From the NCBI RefSeq assembly GCF_001875665.1, contig NZ_MLAL01000016.1, positions 372,001 through 436,000 on the forward strand: a DNA stretch of 64,000 nucleotides, read 5' to 3'. This document shows, piece by piece, positions 1 through 8,916 of this stretch (position 1 is its first letter; each line of letters starts with the position of its first letter). Source of the DNA: Corynebacterium sp. NML130628. GTDB taxonomy: Bacteria; Actinomycetota; Actinomycetes; Mycobacteriales; Mycobacteriaceae. The position numbers were made by a program, and so were the translations under genes. The notes below the pieces were generated by a model. It had not been told where the DNA came from. It was given only the letters and a program-made list of their open reading frames with translations, and did not search any database.

Positions 1-125
1 TAGAAGCAGGTACGCGCGTCCTCGGGCTAGCAGATACCGTTCCAAGTCCGGTCAAGAAGATCACGTTTTCCGATTTGCAGGAAGCATCGATACATGATGT
101 TGCGACGTGGTACACAATGGCTTAA
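1..125 (+). CDS. HAD-family hydrolase (beta-phosphoglucomutase-like), 3' end only
   Basis: This is the last 40 codons of a gene that begins left of the window, in the frame of positions 3-5, ending in TAA at 123-125. The residues read include [15 protein letters not shown] near the start and a short polar tail. A glycine-led strand followed by a loop of this kind is typical of the C-terminal end of HAD phosphatases of the beta-phosphoglucomutase group, and such a gene precedes hisE in other corynebacteria. The substrate cannot be judged from a tail. It lies 41 bases before the hisE start chosen here and is probably cotranscribed with it. Confidence 0.6.
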   Translation, partial: EAGTRVLGLADTVPSPVKKITFSDLQEASIHDVATWYTMA

Positions 126-166
126 AGCGCGCTCACACCACTGGGTTTTCCGCTAAGGTGTTGTGC

Positions 167-430
167 GTGAAAGACTTCGATCAACTTTTTGCTCAGCTCA
201 CCGAAACCGCAATCTCTAAGCGCCCGGATTCAAGCACGGTACAGGCGTTGGAGAAAGGCGCCCATTTCATTGGGAAGAAAATCATCGAAGAAGCTGGTGA
301 AGTGTGGATCGCGGCTGAGTATCAGTCCGATGACGAGCTAGCCGAAGAGATGAGTCAGCTCATGTACTGGACCCAGGTAATGATGCTGCAGCGTGGGCTT
401 ACCCCGGACGACATTTACAAATACCTCTAA
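167..430 (+). CDS. hisE: Phosphoribosyl-ATP pyrophosphatase
   Basis: HisE hydrolyses phosphoribosyl-ATP to phosphoribosyl-AMP, the second step of histidine synthesis, in the cytoplasm. The product is 87 residues, the usual length for the corynebacterial enzyme, and carries the all-alpha MazG-like signature with acidic metal ligands: [18 protein letters not shown] followed by [14 protein letters not shown]. The open frame runs back to a GTG at 107, but that would overlap the upstream gene and add residues unlike the family. The GTG at 167 gives KDFDQLF, the normal N-terminus, and is preceded by AAGGTG at 155-160. hisG follows 11 bases later, so the two form an operon for steps one and two of the pathway. 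Confidence 0.95.
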   Translation: MKDFDQLFAQLTETAISKRPDSSTVQALEKGAHFIGKKIIEEAGEVWIAAEYQSDDELAEEMSQLMYWTQVMMLQRGLTPDDIYKYL

Positions 431-441
431 GGACTACGCTG

Positions 442-1290
442 ATGATTAAGTTTGCGGTTCCCAACAAAGGCTCCTTGTCTGAAAAGGCTCTCCAAATCCT
501 CAAAGAGGCTGGATACAAGGGGAGAGGCGCATCGAAGGCGCTGAATATCCTGGATGAGGAGAACGGGATTGAGTTCTTCTTCCTCCGCCCAAACGATATC
601 GCAATTTATGTCGCCCAAGGCCACCTTGATCTTGGCATCACGGGGCGCGACCTGGCGCTCAACTCTCACGCGGAGGTAAAAGAGGTGCTGCCGTTAGGTT
701 TCGGCGCATCCACTTTCCGATTTGCGGCTCCACGGTACGAAACATGGACGGTGCCTGATCTGGAGGGGAAGCGGATCGCTACTTCGTACCCACATCTGGT
801 CGTGGATTACCTCAATGAGTTGGGAATCACGCCAAAGGAAGTCGTCGAGCTCGACGGAGCCGTCGAAATCTCTATCAAGCTTGGCGTCGCCGACGTTATT
901 GCAGACGTCGTTTCCACGGGGACCACGTTGAGGCAACATGGGTTGGCTCCGTTCGGGGACCCAATTCTTGCCAGCGAAGCCGTCGTTATCAAGCGAAAGG
1001 GTGCGGCGCTGACGAGCAATCATGAGGTCGTGTTACAACGCATCCGCGGCATTTTGAATGCAGAAAACTTCCTGATGCTCGATTACAACGTGTGTCGGGA
1101 CAACCTCGACAAGGCGAGCGAACTGACCCCTGGCATGACCGGCCCGACAGTTTCTCCGCTTTCGCGTGAAAACTGGGTAGCGGTGCGTGCAATGGTCCCG
1201 CGAACGCAGGCAAATGCCGTGATGGATGCACTTTCGGAGATTGGTGCGGAGGCTATTTTAGCCACTCAGCTGCGCATTGCCCGCCTATAG
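442..1290 (+). CDS. hisG: ATP phosphoribosyltransferase, long form
   Basis: HisG condenses ATP with PRPP, the first and feedback-controlled step of histidine synthesis. At 282 residues it is the long form: two periplasmic-binding-protein-like catalytic lobes (about 1-205) and a C-terminal ferredoxin-like regulatory domain (about 210-282) where histidine binds in this family. Visible motifs are the N-terminal FAVPNKGSLSEKA, the lobe-1 stretch DLGITGRDLA, and the PRPP-loop region VADVIADVVSTGTTLR. A ribosome site AAGGA (429-433) overlaps the hisE stop codon, so translation is probably coupled. No strong terminator follows; the next gene has its own promoter. Confidence 0.97.
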   Translation: MIKFAVPNKGSLSEKALQILKEAGYKGRGASKALNILDEENGIEFFFLRPNDIAIYVAQGHLDLGITGRDLALNSHAEVKEVLPLGFGASTFRFAAPRYETWTVPDLEGKRIATSYPHLVVDYLNELGITPKEVVELDGAVEISIKLGVADVIADVVSTGTTLRQHGLAPFGDPILASEAVVIKRKGAALTSNHEVVLQRIRGILNAENFLMLDYNVCRDNLDKASELTPGMTGPTVSPLSRENWVAVRAMVPRTQANAVMDALSEIGAEAILATQLRIARL

Positions 1291-1323
1291 ATTTTCAATT
1301 AAGCACCGATAACCCCTCCCTAT

Positions 1324-1337
1324 CCCTAATAATAGGG
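1324..1337. promoter_or_regulatory. Short palindrome upstream of aspA
   Basis: CCCTA-ATAA-TAGGG forms a perfect 5-bp inverted repeat with a 4-base centre. It lies between hisG and aspA, about 20 bases upstream of the proposed aspA -35 region. It is too weak for a terminator and could be an operator. No binding protein can be named. Confidence 0.3.
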
Positions 1338-1357
1338 TGGTATCAGTAGTCCAAAAG

Positions 1358-1391
1358 TTGCATCTCGCTCATTTTGCGTACAATCAGAACC
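1358..1391 (+). promoter_or_regulatory. aspA promoter, probably giving a leaderless mRNA
   Basis: TACAAT at 1379-1384 is a good -10 hexamer, and exactly seven bases separate it from the ATG at 1392, so transcription would start at or next to the start codon. TTGCAT at 1358-1363 is a possible -35 with a short 15-base spacer. No Shine-Dalgarno sequence is present before 1392, which fits a leaderless transcript. Confidence 0.55.
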
Positions 1392-2813
1392 ATGAGTAAT
1401 CGCATTGAAGAAGATCTGCTTGGCACACTCGAAGTGCCCTCCGACGTCTACTACGGCATCCACACCCTGCGCGCCGTTCACAACTTCCCGATCTCTGGGC
1501 AGACAATCAATGACCTGCCAGAGTTCATTCGGGGCATGGTGGAGGTGAAGAAAGCCACAGCACTGGCCAACAACCGCCTGCGCGTACTGCCAAAGAAGAA
1601 GGCAGACGCGATCGTCAAGGCCTGCGACGAGATTCTCGTCAATGGTCGCTGCATGGACCAGTTCCCAATCGACCAATTCCAGGGTGGCGCTGGCACCTCC
1701 CTGAACATGAACACCAACGAGGTCGTTGCCAACCTCGCGCTCGAAGTCCTCGGGGAGGAAAAGGGCAAGTACGACGTCATCAACCCGAACGATGACGTCA
1801 ACATGTCCCAGTCCACCAACGATGCATACCCAACCGGTCTGCGTCTCGGCCTGTACTACGCAGTGCAGGGGCTGCTCACTGAGCTCGAAGAACTGACCAA
1901 GGCACTCGACGCCAAGGGTGAAGAGTTCGACGACGTCATCAAGATGGGTCGCACCCAGCTTCAGGACGCAGTCCCGATGACGCTCGGCCAGGAGTTCGCC
2001 GGCTTCGGCACGCTCATTGGTGAGGAGCTTGACGTCATCAAGTCCGCAGCTGAGGCGCTGTTGACTGTAAACCTTGGCGCAACTGCGATCGGTACTGAGC
2101 TGAACACGCCTGACGGCTACCGGAAGAAGATTGTTGAGGCGCTGGCCGAGGTCACGGACCTTGACATCAAGGGTGCACCAAACCTGATCGAGGCAACGTC
2201 TGACACTGGCGACTATGTATGGTTGCACTCCGCACTGAAGCGCGCGGCGATGAAGATCTCGAAGGTCTGCAACGACCTTCGTCTGCTATCCTCCGGACCA
2301 CGCGCTGGCCTGAACGAGATTAATCTGCCCGAGATGCAGGCAGGCTCCTCGATTATGCCGGCAAAGGTGAACCCGGTCATCCCAGAGGTTGTAAACCAGG
2401 TTTGCTTCAAGGTCTTCGGTAACGACGTTGCTGTCCTTACCGCATCTGAGGCCGGTCAGCTCCAGCTCAACGTGATGGAGCCTGTTGTTGCAGAGGCACT
2501 GTTCAACTCGATCCGCCTCCTCACCAACGCAGCCCGTACGCTGCGCGAGAAGTGCATCGTCGACATCACCGCGAATAAGGACGTGTGTGAAGGTTACGTT
2601 AACAACTCCATCGGCATCATCACCTACCTCAACCCAGTGATTGGCCACCACAATGGTGACGTCATTGGCAAGGAGGCTGCTGCCACTGGTAAGAGCGTCC
2701 GGGATCTGGTGCTCGAGCGTGGCCTCATTACGGAGGAAGAGCTCAAGGTTGTCCTCGGCAAGGATAACCTGATGCACCCTGAGTACCGCGGCGAGTTCTT
2801 CGACGAAGACTAG
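1392..2813 (+). CDS. aspA: Aspartate ammonia-lyase (aspartase)
   Basis: AspA reversibly splits L-aspartate into fumarate and ammonia. The 473-residue product has the fumarase/aspartase superfamily signature [11 protein letters not shown] (residues 318-328; the flexible loop with the catalytic serine), the [13 protein letters not shown] region and the [11 protein letters not shown] region that bind the substrate. Its length and start fit the bacterial family. The ATG at 1392 was preferred over a TTG at 1374 because it follows a -10 box at leaderless distance. The next gene is a C4-dicarboxylate antiporter, so the pair likely turns imported aspartate into fumarate for export or anaerobic reduction to succinate. 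Confidence 0.96.
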   Translation: MSNRIEEDLLGTLEVPSDVYYGIHTLRAVHNFPISGQTINDLPEFIRGMVEVKKATALANNRLRVLPKKKADAIVKACDEILVNGRCMDQFPIDQFQGGAGTSLNMNTNEVVANLALEVLGEEKGKYDVINPNDDVNMSQSTNDAYPTGLRLGLYYAVQGLLTELEELTKALDAKGEEFDDVIKMGRTQLQDAVPMTLGQEFAGFGTLIGEELDVIKSAAEALLTVNLGATAIGTELNTPDGYRKKIVEALAEVTDLDIKGAPNLIEATSDTGDYVWLHSALKRAAMKISKVCNDLRLLSSGPRAGLNEINLPEMQAGSSIMPAKVNPVIPEVVNQVCFKVFGNDVAVLTASEAGQLQLNVMEPVVAEALFNSIRLLTNAARTLREKCIVDITANKDVCEGYVNNSIGIITYLNPVIGHHNGDVIGKEAAATGKSVRDLVLERGLITEEELKVVLGKDNLMHPEYRGEFFDED

Positions 2814-2855
2814 TCAACCAAAAGTAGTAAATCTCACACTCCCCTGATTCGGTAG

Positions 2856-2878
2856 TTATCGCCTTTAAGTGCGATAAT
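2856..2878 (+). promoter_or_regulatory. dcu promoter overlapped by an inverted repeat (candidate operator)
   Basis: TTATCGC (2856-2862) and GCGATAA (2871-2877) form a perfect 7-bp inverted repeat with an 8-base spacer. The right arm overlaps GATAAT at 2873-2878, a -10 candidate preceded by TG one base earlier (extended -10 form). A protein bound here would cover the promoter core, so repression is the simpler guess. The regulator is unknown. Confidence 0.45.
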
Positions 2879-2918
2879 AGAAAACGAATACTAATTCGAC
2901 CGAGTCAGGGGAGTTCCT

Positions 2919-4232
2919 GTGTTACTTGTGATACAACTCATTATCCTGTTCGGCGCCATCGTTCTCGGTGCCCGGATGGGATCCATTGCTATCGGCTTTG
3001 CCGGTGGCCTTGGCGTTTTACTTCTCGGCGTCACTGGCATGTCTGTTACCGCCGATGACATCCCATTCGATGTCATCGGCATCATCATGTGTGTGATTGC
3101 TGCGATTTCCGCGATGCAACTGGCGGGAGGCATGGATTACCTTGTCTACCTCGCCGAGAAATTCCTGCGTCGCAATCCAAAGCGCGTGACGGTATACGCG
3201 CCAATCGTTACGTGGTTGATGACCGTACTTGCAGGTACCGGCCACACTGCGTTTTCGACTCTTCCGGTCATCGTCGAGGTGGCGAAGGAAGGCGAAGTTC
3301 GCCCATCCCGTCCGCTCTCAGTCGCGGTTATCGCCTCGCAGATGGCAATTGTTGCCTCGCCGATTTCGGCGGCAGTCGTCTTCATGGCTTCGGTGCTGGA
3401 GCCCCTTGGCGTTGGATACCTGCAACTGCTCGGTGTGATGATTCCAGCAACGTTCCTTGCGATTTTCCCAACCGCTTGGGTTTCGAACAAGCTTGGTAAA
3501 AACCTTGTTGATGACGAGGTGTACCAACGCCGCCTCGCAGACGGTCTCGTAGCAAAGTCGAGCACCACATCAGACAGCTACAAACCTAAGGATGGCGCGA
3601 AGGCCTCCGTGTGGATCTTCCTCGTCGCGATCGTTATCGTCATGCTCTACGCGACCATCATCTCTGATCAGATTGGTCTGATCGAGAACCCGACTGTCCC
3701 ACGTAACGAAGCGATTATGGCGATCATGCTTTCGGCAGCTGCCGCAATCCTGCTTATCACGAAGTCGCGTGCTGCTGAGGTCCTGAACACTCAGGTGTTC
3801 CGCTCCGGTATGTCCGCTTCTGTCTGTGTTCTTGGTGTTGCATGGCTAGGTACGACCTTCATTAACCACTACATCGAGGACATTCAGAACATCGCTGGTG
3901 ACGTCCTTACAGCACAACCATGGCTGCTAGCAGTCGTTCTGTTCTTTGCCGCATCGCTGCTCTACTCGCAGGCTGCCACCGCAAAGGCCCTTATCCCTGC
4001 GGCCCTTGCAATTGGTGTCAGCCCACTGACCGCTGTTGCGGCGTTCCCTGCAGTGTCTGCGCTGTTCGTGCTGCCTACCTACCCAACCCTGCTTGCTGCA
4101 GTGGAGATGGACGATACTGGCTCGACCAGAATTGGCAAGTACGTTTTCGATCACCCGTTCATCCTGCCGGGTATTGTTTGCATCGCGGTGTCGGTGGTCC
4201 TCGGTTACCTCATTGGGGCGGTGCTCATTTAG
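2919..4232 (+). CDS. Dcu-family anaerobic C4-dicarboxylate antiporter
   Basis: This 437-residue integral membrane protein matches the DcuA/DcuB type of carrier, which exchanges aspartate, malate or fumarate for succinate across the cytoplasmic membrane. It has about ten hydrophobic segments and the conserved N-terminal pattern with GARMGSIAIGFAGGLGVLLL and, after it, TVLAGTGHTAFSTLPVI and ASPISAAVVFMAS. Translation starts at GTG 2919 behind AGGGGAG (2907-2913). It lies 105 bases after aspA with its own promoter. Aspartase producing fumarate beside a fumarate/succinate carrier is the classical arrangement for fumarate respiration; whether it works in that direction here is inference. Confidence 0.9.
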   Translation: MLLVIQLIILFGAIVLGARMGSIAIGFAGGLGVLLLGVTGMSVTADDIPFDVIGIIMCVIAAISAMQLAGGMDYLVYLAEKFLRRNPKRVTVYAPIVTWLMTVLAGTGHTAFSTLPVIVEVAKEGEVRPSRPLSVAVIASQMAIVASPISAAVVFMASVLEPLGVGYLQLLGVMIPATFLAIFPTAWVSNKLGKNLVDDEVYQRRLADGLVAKSSTTSDSYKPKDGAKASVWIFLVAIVIVMLYATIISDQIGLIENPTVPRNEAIMAIMLSAAAAILLITKSRAAEVLNTQVFRSGMSASVCVLGVAWLGTTFINHYIEDIQNIAGDVLTAQPWLLAVVLFFAASLLYSQAATAKALIPAALAIGVSPLTAVAAFPAVSALFVLPTYPTLLAAVEMDDTGSTRIGKYVFDHPFILPGIVCIAVSVVLGYLIGAVLI

Positions 4233-4235
4233 AGC

Positions 4236-4247
4236 TAAACTAGGGGC
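4236..4247 (+). promoter_or_regulatory. fhs -10 element at leaderless distance
   Basis: TAAACT (4236-4241) is followed by six bases and then the ATG of fhs at 4248. The purine run AGGGG just before the ATG is too close to work as a normal ribosome site. Confidence 0.45.
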
Positions 4248-5939
4248 ATGTCTACACAGCAGCATGACAGCCCCAAGTCCGAAGTTTTAACAGATGTGGA
4301 GATCGCTCAAGCTCATAAGCTTGAACCGATCTCCACTATTGCTTCCAGGGCCGGTATCCCTGAAGAAGCTTTGATTCCCTATGGGAAGTACATGGCAAAG
4401 GTTGACCCTGCACTGCTCAAAAAAGACAAGGCAGGTAAGATCATCCTCGTCACTGGTGTTTCCCCGACTCCCGCGGGGGAGGGTAAGTCCACCACGCTGA
4501 TCGGCCTCACAGATGCGTTCACCCGCCTTGGTAAAAGCGCAATCGTTGCTCTGCGTGAGCCGTCACTCGGCCCAGTAATGGGGTTAAAGGGGGGTGCTGC
4601 AGGTGGCGGTTACTCCCAGGTGGTGCCAATGGAGAACATCAACCTGCACTTCACCGGTGACTTCCACGCGATCACGAGTGCGAACAATACATTGGCCGCG
4701 ATGATTGACAACCACATCCACCAAGGCAACGAGCTCAACATCGATCCGCGACGTATTACCTGGCAGCGGTGCCTCGATGTGAATGATCGTTCGCTACGAA
4801 ATGTTGTCACGGGTCTCGGTGGTCCCGCTCATGGTGTGCCTACCGAAACTGGTTTTACAATCACGGCTGCCTCGGAAATTATGGCTATCCTTGGCCTTGC
4901 ACATGATCTCGAGGATCTGCATGAGCGCCTCGCTAATATCACGGTCGGGTTCACCTATGATCGAGAACCAGTAACAGCGGGGCAGCTTAATGCGGCTGGT
5001 GCTATGACAGCACTGCTAAAAGACGCGCTCAAGCCGAATCTCGTGCAAACGATGGGCGAGACGCCTGCATTCATTCACGGTGGCCCGTTCGCGAACATCG
5101 CTCACGGCTGCAATACTCTGATCGCCACGAAGACGGCTCAGCAATGTGCTGACTATGTATTCACGGAGGCGGGCTTTGGGGCAGATCTCGGCGCGGAAAA
5201 GTTCTTTGATATCAAGGCTCACTACGGCAACCTCGATGTGGCGGGGGCGGTCGTCGTGGCTACCATCCGTTCTATTAAGTACAACGGCGGCGTTGATCGT
5301 TCAGATCTCAAATCAGAGAACTTGGACGCATTAGCAAAGGGCATTGTAAACCTTGAACGCCACGTCGAAAACCTGCGTAAGTTCGGAGTGCGCCCAGTTG
5401 TTGCGCTGAACCTCTTCACGTCCGATACCGCCTCCGAGCGCGAATGGATGGCGAAATGGGCGCGGGACTTCAACGTTGCGTTGGAAGAAGCCGAAGTATG
5501 GGCGCATGGCGGCAAAGGCGCTGAGGCGCTCGCCAACACGTTGCTGGACAACTTGGTTGATGGCGCGTCTGCTTCCCTGTACAACCCTGAAGAGGGCATC
5601 GAGCACTCGATTGCGACGATCGCTCGCGAAGTGTACCGCGCTGCTGATGTGCAGTACTCGGATGCTGCGAGGAAGGACCTTGAAAGCCTGCGCGCGAGTG
5701 GAGCAGATGCGCTACCGGTCTGCATTTCGAAGACACAGTACTCGTTCAGCGATGACCCGTCGCGGCTTGGCGCGCCCGAGGGACACACACTGCACGTGCG
5801 TCAGCTCATTCCTCGAACGGGCGCCGGGTTTGTTCTCGCTCTCACGGGTGCTGTTATGACCATGCCTGGTTTGCCGAAAAAGCCAGCTGCGAACAACATC
5901 GACGTCGATTCCAGTGGCGCCATCAAGGGCCTGTTTTAA
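4248..5939 (+). CDS. fhs: Formate--tetrahydrofolate ligase
   Basis: Fhs makes 10-formyltetrahydrofolate from formate, tetrahydrofolate and ATP, feeding one-carbon units to purine and formyl-methionine synthesis. The product is 563 residues, the normal length for a stand-alone bacterial enzyme. The nucleotide loop TPAGEGKST is at residues 74-82, followed by the folate/formate region with LREPSLGPVMGLKGGAAGG. The C-terminal part ends with the expected MPGLPKKPAANNIDVD segment. The gene follows the Dcu carrier by 15 bases but has its own -10 box. It converges on the RecB-like gene, from which it is separated by 30 bases. Confidence 0.97.
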   Translation: MSTQQHDSPKSEVLTDVEIAQAHKLEPISTIASRAGIPEEALIPYGKYMAKVDPALLKKDKAGKIILVTGVSPTPAGEGKSTTLIGLTDAFTRLGKSAIVALREPSLGPVMGLKGGAAGGGYSQVVPMENINLHFTGDFHAITSANNTLAAMIDNHIHQGNELNIDPRRITWQRCLDVNDRSLRNVVTGLGGPAHGVPTETGFTITAASEIMAILGLAHDLEDLHERLANITVGFTYDREPVTAGQLNAAGAMTALLKDALKPNLVQTMGETPAFIHGGPFANIAHGCNTLIATKTAQQCADYVFTEAGFGADLGAEKFFDIKAHYGNLDVAGAVVVATIRSIKYNGGVDRSDLKSENLDALAKGIVNLERHVENLRKFGVRPVVALNLFTSDTASEREWMAKWARDFNVALEEAEVWAHGGKGAEALANTLLDNLVDGASASLYNPEEGIEHSIATIAREVYRAADVQYSDAARKDLESLRASGADALPVCISKTQYSFSDDPSRLGAPEGHTLHVRQLIPRTGAGFVLALTGAVMTMPGLPKKPAANNIDVDSSGAIKGLF

Positions 5940-5969
5940 TCCCTTTCGTGATTATGTCCGTTGCGGTGA

Positions 5970-6779
5970 CTACTGATTTTCCGCGGCGGACCCGGGCCAT
6001 CCCGGGTAGAGCGGCGGAGTCCCGCCGAACTCAGGGCAGTATGACTGAAATGCGCACCAATCGCAGAGTCTGGACTTTTTCGGTCTAAAATGTCCTGTTT
6101 CTCCATCTCTAGTTATTTTGGCCCACAGCTCACCAAGGTCGCGTTCAAAGTACTCAAGTTCTTCGCTCGAAGGGGTGAGAAAGAGAGAATCAGCGACTTT
6201 CAGGTACATCAGACGGAGCTGAGTCGGTATCTCGTTGAAAAGCCTCCAGTAAACCAACGCATAAAAGCGCATCTGGAATTTTGCGTCGTGCGAATATCGA
6301 GGCAGTGGCTTCTTTCCAGTCTTGTAGTCAACGACTCTAATTTCACCTGTAGGCGCGATGTCAACGCGGTCGATAAAACCGCGTACCGGTACGCCGTTGG
6401 GCAAGACAGTATTCACATACATTTCTTGCTCATGGGCATCGAAGCCGAGTGGGTTTTCCATCTGAAAGTACCCTCGGAGAAGCGTGCGGGCGTCGATAAA
6501 GAGTGTCTTTTCGTCCTGGATGGGCTCAGCGACATTTGGGTCTTGCTCGCACATCTTGCGCCACGCTGGCACGATGAGTTTGACTGCTGCCGGGTAGGTG
6601 CGTTGGTCTCGTTGCAGCGCGAATAGTTCTTCTAGTACGGCATGCACGAGGGTGCCTTTAACTTGAGCTTCGGTCTTTGGCTCCTCAATCTTGTCGATTG
6701 CCCGGAGTCTATAGAGCAGCGGGCATTGTTGATAGTCGGAGGCACGTGAGGGGGACAGGGCTAAGGGTTTGGCGTTCAT
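5970..6779 (-). CDS. RecB/Cas4-like PD-(D/E)XK nuclease with probable Fe-S cluster
   Basis: This 269-residue protein has the PD-(D/E)XK nuclease core of the RecB C-terminal family: GFIDRVD around residue 135 and VVDYKTGKKP around residue 150. One cysteine sits near the N-terminus (YQQCPLLYR) and three near the C-terminus (CDWCAFQSYC). This one-plus-three spacing is the arrangement that binds a 4Fe-4S cluster in AddB and Cas4 enzymes. It is probably a DNA exonuclease in repair, not a CRISPR adaptation protein, since no cas genes or repeats are nearby and it keeps the position beside trmI seen in other Actinobacteria. It is transcribed divergently from the aminopeptidase gene. Confidence 0.85.
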   Translation of the reverse strand: MNAKPLALSPSRASDYQQCPLLYRLRAIDKIEEPKTEAQVKGTLVHAVLEELFALQRDQRTYPAAVKLIVPAWRKMCEQDPNVAEPIQDEKTLFIDARTLLRGYFQMENPLGFDAHEQEMYVNTVLPNGVPVRGFIDRVDIAPTGEIRVVDYKTGKKPLPRYSHDAKFQMRFYALVYWRLFNEIPTQLRLMYLKVADSLFLTPSSEELEYFERDLGELWAKITRDGETGHFRPKKSRLCDWCAFQSYCPEFGGTPPLYPGWPGSAAENQ

Positions 6780-6822
6780 AGGCGTTCTATCCTAGTGGTT
6801 TTCTCGAGCTAGACTCACATCT
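6780..6822. promoter_or_regulatory. Divergent promoter region, RecB-like gene and apeB
   Basis: On the plus strand TAGACT (6810-6815) stands seven bases before the ATG of apeB. On the minus strand TAGGAT (complement of 6789-6794) stands nine bases before the ATG at 6779. Both transcripts would have almost no leader. The space between the genes is only 43 bases, so polymerases on the two promoters would compete. Confidence 0.45.
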
Positions 6823-8067
6823 ATGACTACATCGATCGATTCGTTTCTTCGATTCCTGAATGAGAGCCCGAGTGCGTTTCACGCAGCAGAGTCTGTCCGC
6901 GCGACACTCATCGAGCAAGGTTTTCTTGACGACGCCACCACCGGTGCATCTCCGGCTGCTCCAGGTGGCCACGTGGCTGTAGAGGGCGGCGCGGTTGTGG
7001 CATGGTGGGTTCCTGAAAGCTTCGACCCGACTTCCAGCAGGTTCCGGATCCTTGGGTCCCATACAGATTCCCCGGGGCTCATGGTGAAGCCGAATCCAGA
7101 CGTGGTGGGAGAGGGGGCTCGCCAAGTTGCGGTTGAGGTCTACGGGGGCCCGATTCTGCAGAGTTGGTTCGACAGGGACCTTGCGTTTGCGGGGCGTGTG
7201 GTCGACTCGAGCGGGAAGGCCCACTTGGCATATACCGGCCCTATAGCTCGGGTTCCGAATCTTGCGATTCACCTTTACAGGGCAGACACGCCTCCTGTTG
7301 AGCGCCAGCAACACACGCAGCCGGTGCTAGGCGTGGATCGCCCGCTGCTGGAAATCATCGCTGAGCAGATTGGGCTCGACGGTGAACAGATAGTTGCACA
7401 TGAACTGATCTCGGTGGACACGCAGGAGGGGGCAGTCGTTGGTGACATGCTGATGGCAGGCAGGCTGGACAACCTTTCAAGCGTGTGGGCCAGCCTGGAA
7501 GCGCTGATTGAAGCCCAACGTGCGGCAACGCATTCCGATGTATTGGTTCTCGTCGCGTTCAACCACGAAGAGGTTGGCTCGAACTCACCGACCGGTGCAG
7601 CTGGCCCTCTTCTCGAGCGCTACCTTCGACGGATCGCGACGGGCCTCGAGGTCGAGGACTTCCTCAGTCTTTGTGCGCGGTCTTCGATGGTTTCGGCGGA
7701 CGCGGCCCATGCGGTGCACCCGAACTATTCGACGAAGCATGACCCGTCACACCGACCACTACTGAATGCTGGTCCGGTGCTTAAAGTCAACGCGAACCAA
7801 CGCTATGCTTCCGACGCAGTAACTGAAGCGATGTGGGTCCGTGCTTGCGAGGCAGCGAATGTACCGAACCAGGTGTTCGTCGGAAACAACGATGTACCTT
7901 GTGGGTCGACGATCGGCCCAATCGCCGCAACGCGCCTTGGCATCCCTACCGTTGACGTTGGAGTTCCGCTGTTGTCGATGCACTCGGCCCGTGAGATGTG
8001 CGGGGTGGAGGACATAAAGTGGTTCGTCGAGGCCCTCCGCGCTTTTTATACTCAAGCAAGTGCGTAA
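6823..8067 (+). CDS. apeB: M18-family aspartyl aminopeptidase
   Basis: M18 aminopeptidases are cytoplasmic dodecameric zinc enzymes that remove N-terminal acidic or hydrophobic residues from peptides. The 414-residue product shows the cocatalytic metal motifs: GSHTDSPGL (first histidine ligand), GRLDNLSS (bridging aspartate), and NHEEVGS (catalytic glutamate pair), with a late histidine in PLLSMHSAREM. The length is typical. The same neighbour order (RecB-like, aminopeptidase, trmI, arc) exists in related genomes, so this is core chromosome. In C. glutamicum the orthologue is usually called pepC; I use apeB because pepC also denotes an unrelated cysteine peptidase. Confidence 0.93.
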   Translation: MTTSIDSFLRFLNESPSAFHAAESVRATLIEQGFLDDATTGASPAAPGGHVAVEGGAVVAWWVPESFDPTSSRFRILGSHTDSPGLMVKPNPDVVGEGARQVAVEVYGGPILQSWFDRDLAFAGRVVDSSGKAHLAYTGPIARVPNLAIHLYRADTPPVERQQHTQPVLGVDRPLLEIIAEQIGLDGEQIVAHELISVDTQEGAVVGDMLMAGRLDNLSSVWASLEALIEAQRAATHSDVLVLVAFNHEEVGSNSPTGAAGPLLERYLRRIATGLEVEDFLSLCARSSMVSADAAHAVHPNYSTKHDPSHRPLLNAGPVLKVNANQRYASDAVTEAMWVRACEAANVPNQVFVGNNDVPCGSTIGPIAATRLGIPTVDVGVPLLSMHSAREMCGVEDIKWFVEALRAFYTQASA

Positions 8068-8069
8068 GG

Positions 8070-8082
8070 CATACTGAACGTC
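8070..8082 (+). promoter_or_regulatory. trmI -10 element at leaderless distance
   Basis: CATACT (8070-8075) lies seven bases before the trmI ATG at 8083 and three bases after the apeB stop codon. The first position is not T, so it is weaker than its neighbours. Confidence 0.35.
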
Positions 8083-8916
8083 ATGTACTCAGGCCCATTT
8101 CGCGTTGGCGATAAAGTTCAACTCACGGACGCAAAACGTCGCCATTTTACTATCCATCTCGTCGAGGGTGGTCAGTTCCACTCGCATAAGGGGATTGTCA
8201 GCCACGACGACATCATCGGCGCTGACGAAGGGTCTGTGGTGAAGTCCACCCTCGGCGCAGATTATCTATGCTTCAGACACCTACTAGTCGACCACGTGCT
8301 GTCGATGCCACGTGGCGCGGCAGTTATTTACCCGAAGGATGCCGCACAGATCCTCGTTGAGGGCGACATCTTCATGGGGGCACGGGTGCTTGAAGCCGGT
8401 GCAGGTTCCGGCGCCCTCACGATGTCTCTCTTACGCGCTGTTGGCCCCGAAGGTCATGTCTTTTCTTATGAGATCCGCGATGACCACCTGCAGTTCGCGA
8501 AGGATAACGTCGAAGACTACTTCAACGGACGTCCTGATTGGTGGACCCCGCGTTTGGGCGACTTCGGTGAAGTCACTCAAGAAGACCTTGGCGGACCTGT
8601 TGACCGCGTTATCTTGGACATGGTTGAACCGTGGCACTTCATCGACACCGTCAAAAACGTGTTGATCCCGGGCGGTGTCTTCATGACGTATGTGGCAACT
8701 GTCCCGCAGCTGATGAACATTATGGAAGGCATTCAGGAAGCCAAATGCTTCACTGAGCCACGCGCGTGGGAGACGCTGCTACGCGAGTGGAAGGTCGAAG
8801 GGCTGGCAACTCGACCAGAACACCGCATGAACGCGCACACCGCGTTTCTTGTGTGGACACGCCGACTCGCAGACGGCGTGACACCACCTCGCCCGCAGCG
8901 GCGCGCACGTCGCTAA
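8083..8916 (+). CDS. trmI: tRNA (adenine(58)-N1)-methyltransferase
   Basis: TrmI methylates N1 of adenine 58 in the T loop of tRNAs, using S-adenosylmethionine. The protein is 277 residues: a small N-terminal beta domain (about 1-70, with [19 protein letters not shown]) and a Rossmann methyltransferase domain with motif [13 protein letters not shown] around residue 105 and the later motif [10 protein letters not shown]. The acidic-aromatic strand SYEIRDDH binds the ribose of the cofactor in this family. It sits directly upstream of arc, and its stop codon is part of the proposed arc promoter. The same pairing occurs in mycobacteria. Confidence 0.93.
   Translation: MYSGPFRVGDKVQLTDAKRRHFTIHLVEGGQFHSHKGIVSHDDIIGADEGSVVKSTLGADYLCFRHLLVDHVLSMPRGAAVIYPKDAAQILVEGDIFMGARVLEAGAGSGALTMSLLRAVGPEGHVFSYEIRDDHLQFAKDNVEDYFNGRPDWWTPRLGDFGEVTQEDLGGPVDRVILDMVEPWHFIDTVKNVLIPGGVFMTYVATVPQLMNIMEGIQEAKCFTEPRAWETLLREWKVEGLATRPEHRMNAHTAFLVWTRRLADGVTPPRPQRRARR

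Noticed and set aside
107..166. Earlier start for hisE at GTG 107
   Set aside because: It would overlap the HAD gene and add residues unlike HisE; GTG 167 gives the standard N-terminus with a ribosome site.
1326..2228. Long open frame of 300 codons on the minus strand across aspA
   Set aside because: It is antisense to a clear aspartase gene, has no ribosome site or recognisable domain, and arises from the codon bias of the real gene.
5970..6779. Cas4 nuclease of a CRISPR system
   Set aside because: No cas genes or CRISPR repeats are present, and the gene is in its standard place beside apeB and trmI.
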